In this document: positions 62,012 through 64,000 of the stretch, piece by piece
Layout: each line of letters begins with the position of its first letter
Position numbering within the stretch: the first letter of the stretch is position 1
From: Brachycybe producta
Lineage: Eukaryota; Arthropoda; Diplopoda; Playtdesmida; Andrognathidae
Direction of reading: 5' to 3'
Assembly (NCBI GenBank): GCA_036925085.1
Contig: JAUPFP010000138.1
Coordinates: 108,684-172,683, forward strand
Length of the DNA: 64,000 nt
The notes under the pieces: model-generated
Told to the model about the DNA's origin: nothing
The model's database searches: none
Seen by the model: only the letters and a program-made list of their open reading frames with translations
Position numbers and translations under genes: made by a program

Positions 62012-62306
62012 TAGGGCTCGGATTTTTATGCAATAATATCAAGTGACTGTTTTCCAATCTGTGGCTCAAGAGCCAATTCCGAAGTAACATTTCCGCGTTT
62101 AGATCAACCAACAATTATGGTTATTTCTGTCAAAAACACTGCTGGTTAGAGGCTAGAATTCTATACTCGATATCTGATATTAACTAAACGTTTTTATTAT
62201 TAGAAAATGCAGTTTGCTCTCATGATGATTAACTTCACAATTTATCACTTGGGCCCACACATTAAAAAAAACATTTCCTTAATATTACATAAAAATCCGA
62301 GGTGTA
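62012..62306. mobile_element. hAT-like MITE, copy B
   Basis: 295 bp. Left end TAGGGCTCGGATTTTTATGC, right end the complement of ACATAAAAATCCGAGGTGTA. Flanking 8-mers ACAATTAC and ACAATATA match at 6 of 8. Interior words shared with copy A (45080-45329). Confidence 0.8.
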
Positions 62307-63811
62307 ACAATATAAAATGTTACTTAACGACAGATAATAGAAAATGTCTTTTTAAGTTTAGCTTTATTTTAAGCAAAATGTCATAGTATTGTAGTTAATA
62401 AAAAAAAAGCTTTCATTTTCAGCACATTCCGTTATTCATCGATTTATTCAGCAGTGTGACGTCACGTCCAATATAAATACATGATTGTGACGTCCTATTT
62501 CAGATTAAATGACTTAATAACAGAAATGTTGCGGTTTGTTTCCGTTAATTGGCTGGTGTTTCATCTAACAGATTCAAAACCTAAAATCTCATCTTCCCCC
62601 TCCCCCCCCCCCCCCCTTTTTTTAAAAAAAACTCATACTTCTAATTGTTTTATTATTTATCTGTCGACACTCTTAATTAATATATGAAATCAAGAAAATT
62701 TTTATTATAATTAGACAAAAAAAAAATGAATTTTTCTGTTGTTAGAAAAAAAACAAATGGGTTTTTGGTTGGTTGGTTGGTTGGTAAATTATCAATTGAG
62801 GGTGGTGTAATATCTTAACAACATAACGTAAACGTATGCCATTCATTTGTTGTTGTGTGTTTTTTTTAAGTGACTGACGTGATTACTGAGGTTTTCTACG
62901 GTGTCTATAGACCAACCCACACTCCCCTAAAAAAAGACCAACCCCCTCCTTTTATTTTCTCCCCCAATTTCTATCTTGAATACTTTATTCGAAAACTAAT
63001 TTCTTGATTAGTGAGCTTGAGAAAACTCGATATAATGGTTATATGGATATATATATATATATCTGTATATGCATGTGTATGTATATGAAAACAACCATTT
63101 AAGCATCTTTTATAAGTTATAACTTAATTACTGATGGAGTTTTAGATGCAAGTTAATGTAACGTGCAAATGTGTGCCTCAATAAGGAGTAGGGAGAGGAA
63201 GAAGAGGATGATGGGAAAATTATATAATTTGTCCACCCCTACTACACTTCCACCACCTACCTCTCTCTCTCTCTCTCTATTTATCTATGTGTATAATATA
63301 TGTAGTCCATATGTCCCGCTTTCATTTTTCTAAATATACCACAAATTTATCATTTGATGTGGCTGTCTACTAAATTTGGCTTCACCCATTATAAATACAA
63401 TGTACATACATATATATATATATATATTGTATATGCCCCCCCCCAATTATACATACATATATATATATTTATTGTATGATATCTGTGTTAAAAGTTGGAA
63501 CCTGCCACATTACCATTTATTATTATCAATATTACAAGTATAGGTTTTTTTTCTTTAACACCCCTTTAGTTAGTTCTCATCTAAAATAGCGGCATTCTCA
63601 CATTGGGAATATTTCCAACAGTTGGATTCACTAAGTACTGTGTGTGTCCCTTGAATAAATTCCAAAATTTATATTTCATGTTATTTATTTGATAATTTAA
63701 AATTTGCTTTCTAACTTCGCATTCGTCGGTGCCACGGGCAACACGGCCCTTTTGCCAAGTGTAAATAATAATTGCCATTCAGAAAATAAAGGCAATTTTT
63801 TCATATTGTTT

Positions 63812-63937
63812 TCAGATGGGTGACTCCTTGGCTAATTCTTTAAAAGGAAAGAATTTTCCGAACGTGCTCGATTTTGCCATTTTCATCTCGTTTATTATGC
63901 GTCCGTAAAAAGCCTCCTCACATGAGGAAGAGGCCAT
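63812..63937 (-). other. Small ORF of unknown status at right edge
   Basis: ATG at 63937-63935, 41 codons (MASSSCEEAFYGRIIN...). Composition is protein-like, and further stop-interrupted frames follow downstream on the same strand (63581-63778). No donor GT follows directly. It could be a decayed transposon fragment, the edge of an unseen gene, or chance. Confidence 0.2.
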
Positions 63938-64000
63938 TTTGTAAACATGACGTTTACATACATACACACATTCTTTGCATTTTGACATTCAAGTCAATTC

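Larger units (their letters stand above)
60659..64000. other. Presumed first intron of POU4
   Basis: No POU4 first exon recognised. Contents: a CTCF-consensus match CCAGTAGATGGCGC at 60754-60767 (plus), a 50-bp (GA)n at 61405-61459, a hAT-like MITE at 62012-62306, a CRE at 62457-62464, a C-run near 62596-62615, TA repeats near 63049-63062, 63410-63426 and 63457-63468, and small ORFs near the right edge. Confidence 0.5.

Overview
This is eukaryotic, clearly metazoan DNA, AT-rich by eye (roughly two-thirds A+T), with spliced genes, GT-AG introns, a nuclear tRNA and abundant microsatellites. Introns inside the housekeeping genes are tiny (about 60-100 bases is common), while the flank of the POU gene is a desert of about 31 kb. 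The proteins keep near-human lengths and domain order. I read this as an invertebrate animal but cannot name the phylum from this window.

Layout. (1) 76-293: last coding exon of a plus-strand gene with a Gln-rich tail, probably SUPT20H (SAGA subunit) on synteny. (2) 733-2712, minus: complete EXOSC8/RRP43 (RNA exosome core), 11 exons, 274 aa. (3) 3126-3207: tRNA-Ser(UGA). (4) 8534-15534, plus: an ARHGAP6-type RhoGAP, 10 coding exons, about 1041 aa, with a possible 5'UTR exon at 4619-4662. (5) 16617-18148, minus: complete ALG5 (dolichyl-phosphate beta-glucosyltransferase), 8 exons, 330 aa. (6) 19034-22868, minus: complete AFG2A/SPATA5 AAA+ ATPase, 14 exons, 879 aa. (7) 23630-28498, plus: complete RBM26/27 RNA-binding protein, 17 exons, 1026 aa, divergent from AFG2A across a 761-bp putative bidirectional promoter. 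(8) 28499-59692: no recognisable gene; simple repeats, fold-back elements, CTCF-like and CRE motifs. (9) 59693-60658, minus: the large 3' exon of a class IV POU homeobox gene (POU4/Brn3). Its first exon was not found and is probably beyond the window end.

Exon chains for genes 2 and 4-7 were assembled by hand. Every splice phase closes, giving uninterrupted frames that match the family architecture, so boundaries should be mostly right; UTR ends and transcription starts are not known.

Biology. Most of the loci form a housekeeping block: RNA decay (EXOSC8), N-glycosylation (ALG5), 60S ribosome maturation (AFG2A), nuclear RNA metabolism (RBM26) and probably chromatin coactivation (SUPT20H). 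It sits beside a developmental regulator (POU4) with a large non-coding domain. SUPT20H/EXOSC8/ALG5 and RBM26-27/POU4 are also neighbours in human, so the window appears to keep two ancient linkages.

Most notable for follow-up: a 75-bp inverted duplicate of the AFG2A upstream sequence on the far side of the gene; an AFG2A D1 ATPase site lacking the Walker B glutamate; a family of fold-back elements with at least 11 copies here; a non-autonomous hAT-like pair with an 8-bp target duplication; and clustered CTCF-like and CRE motifs in the POU4-RBM26 domain.
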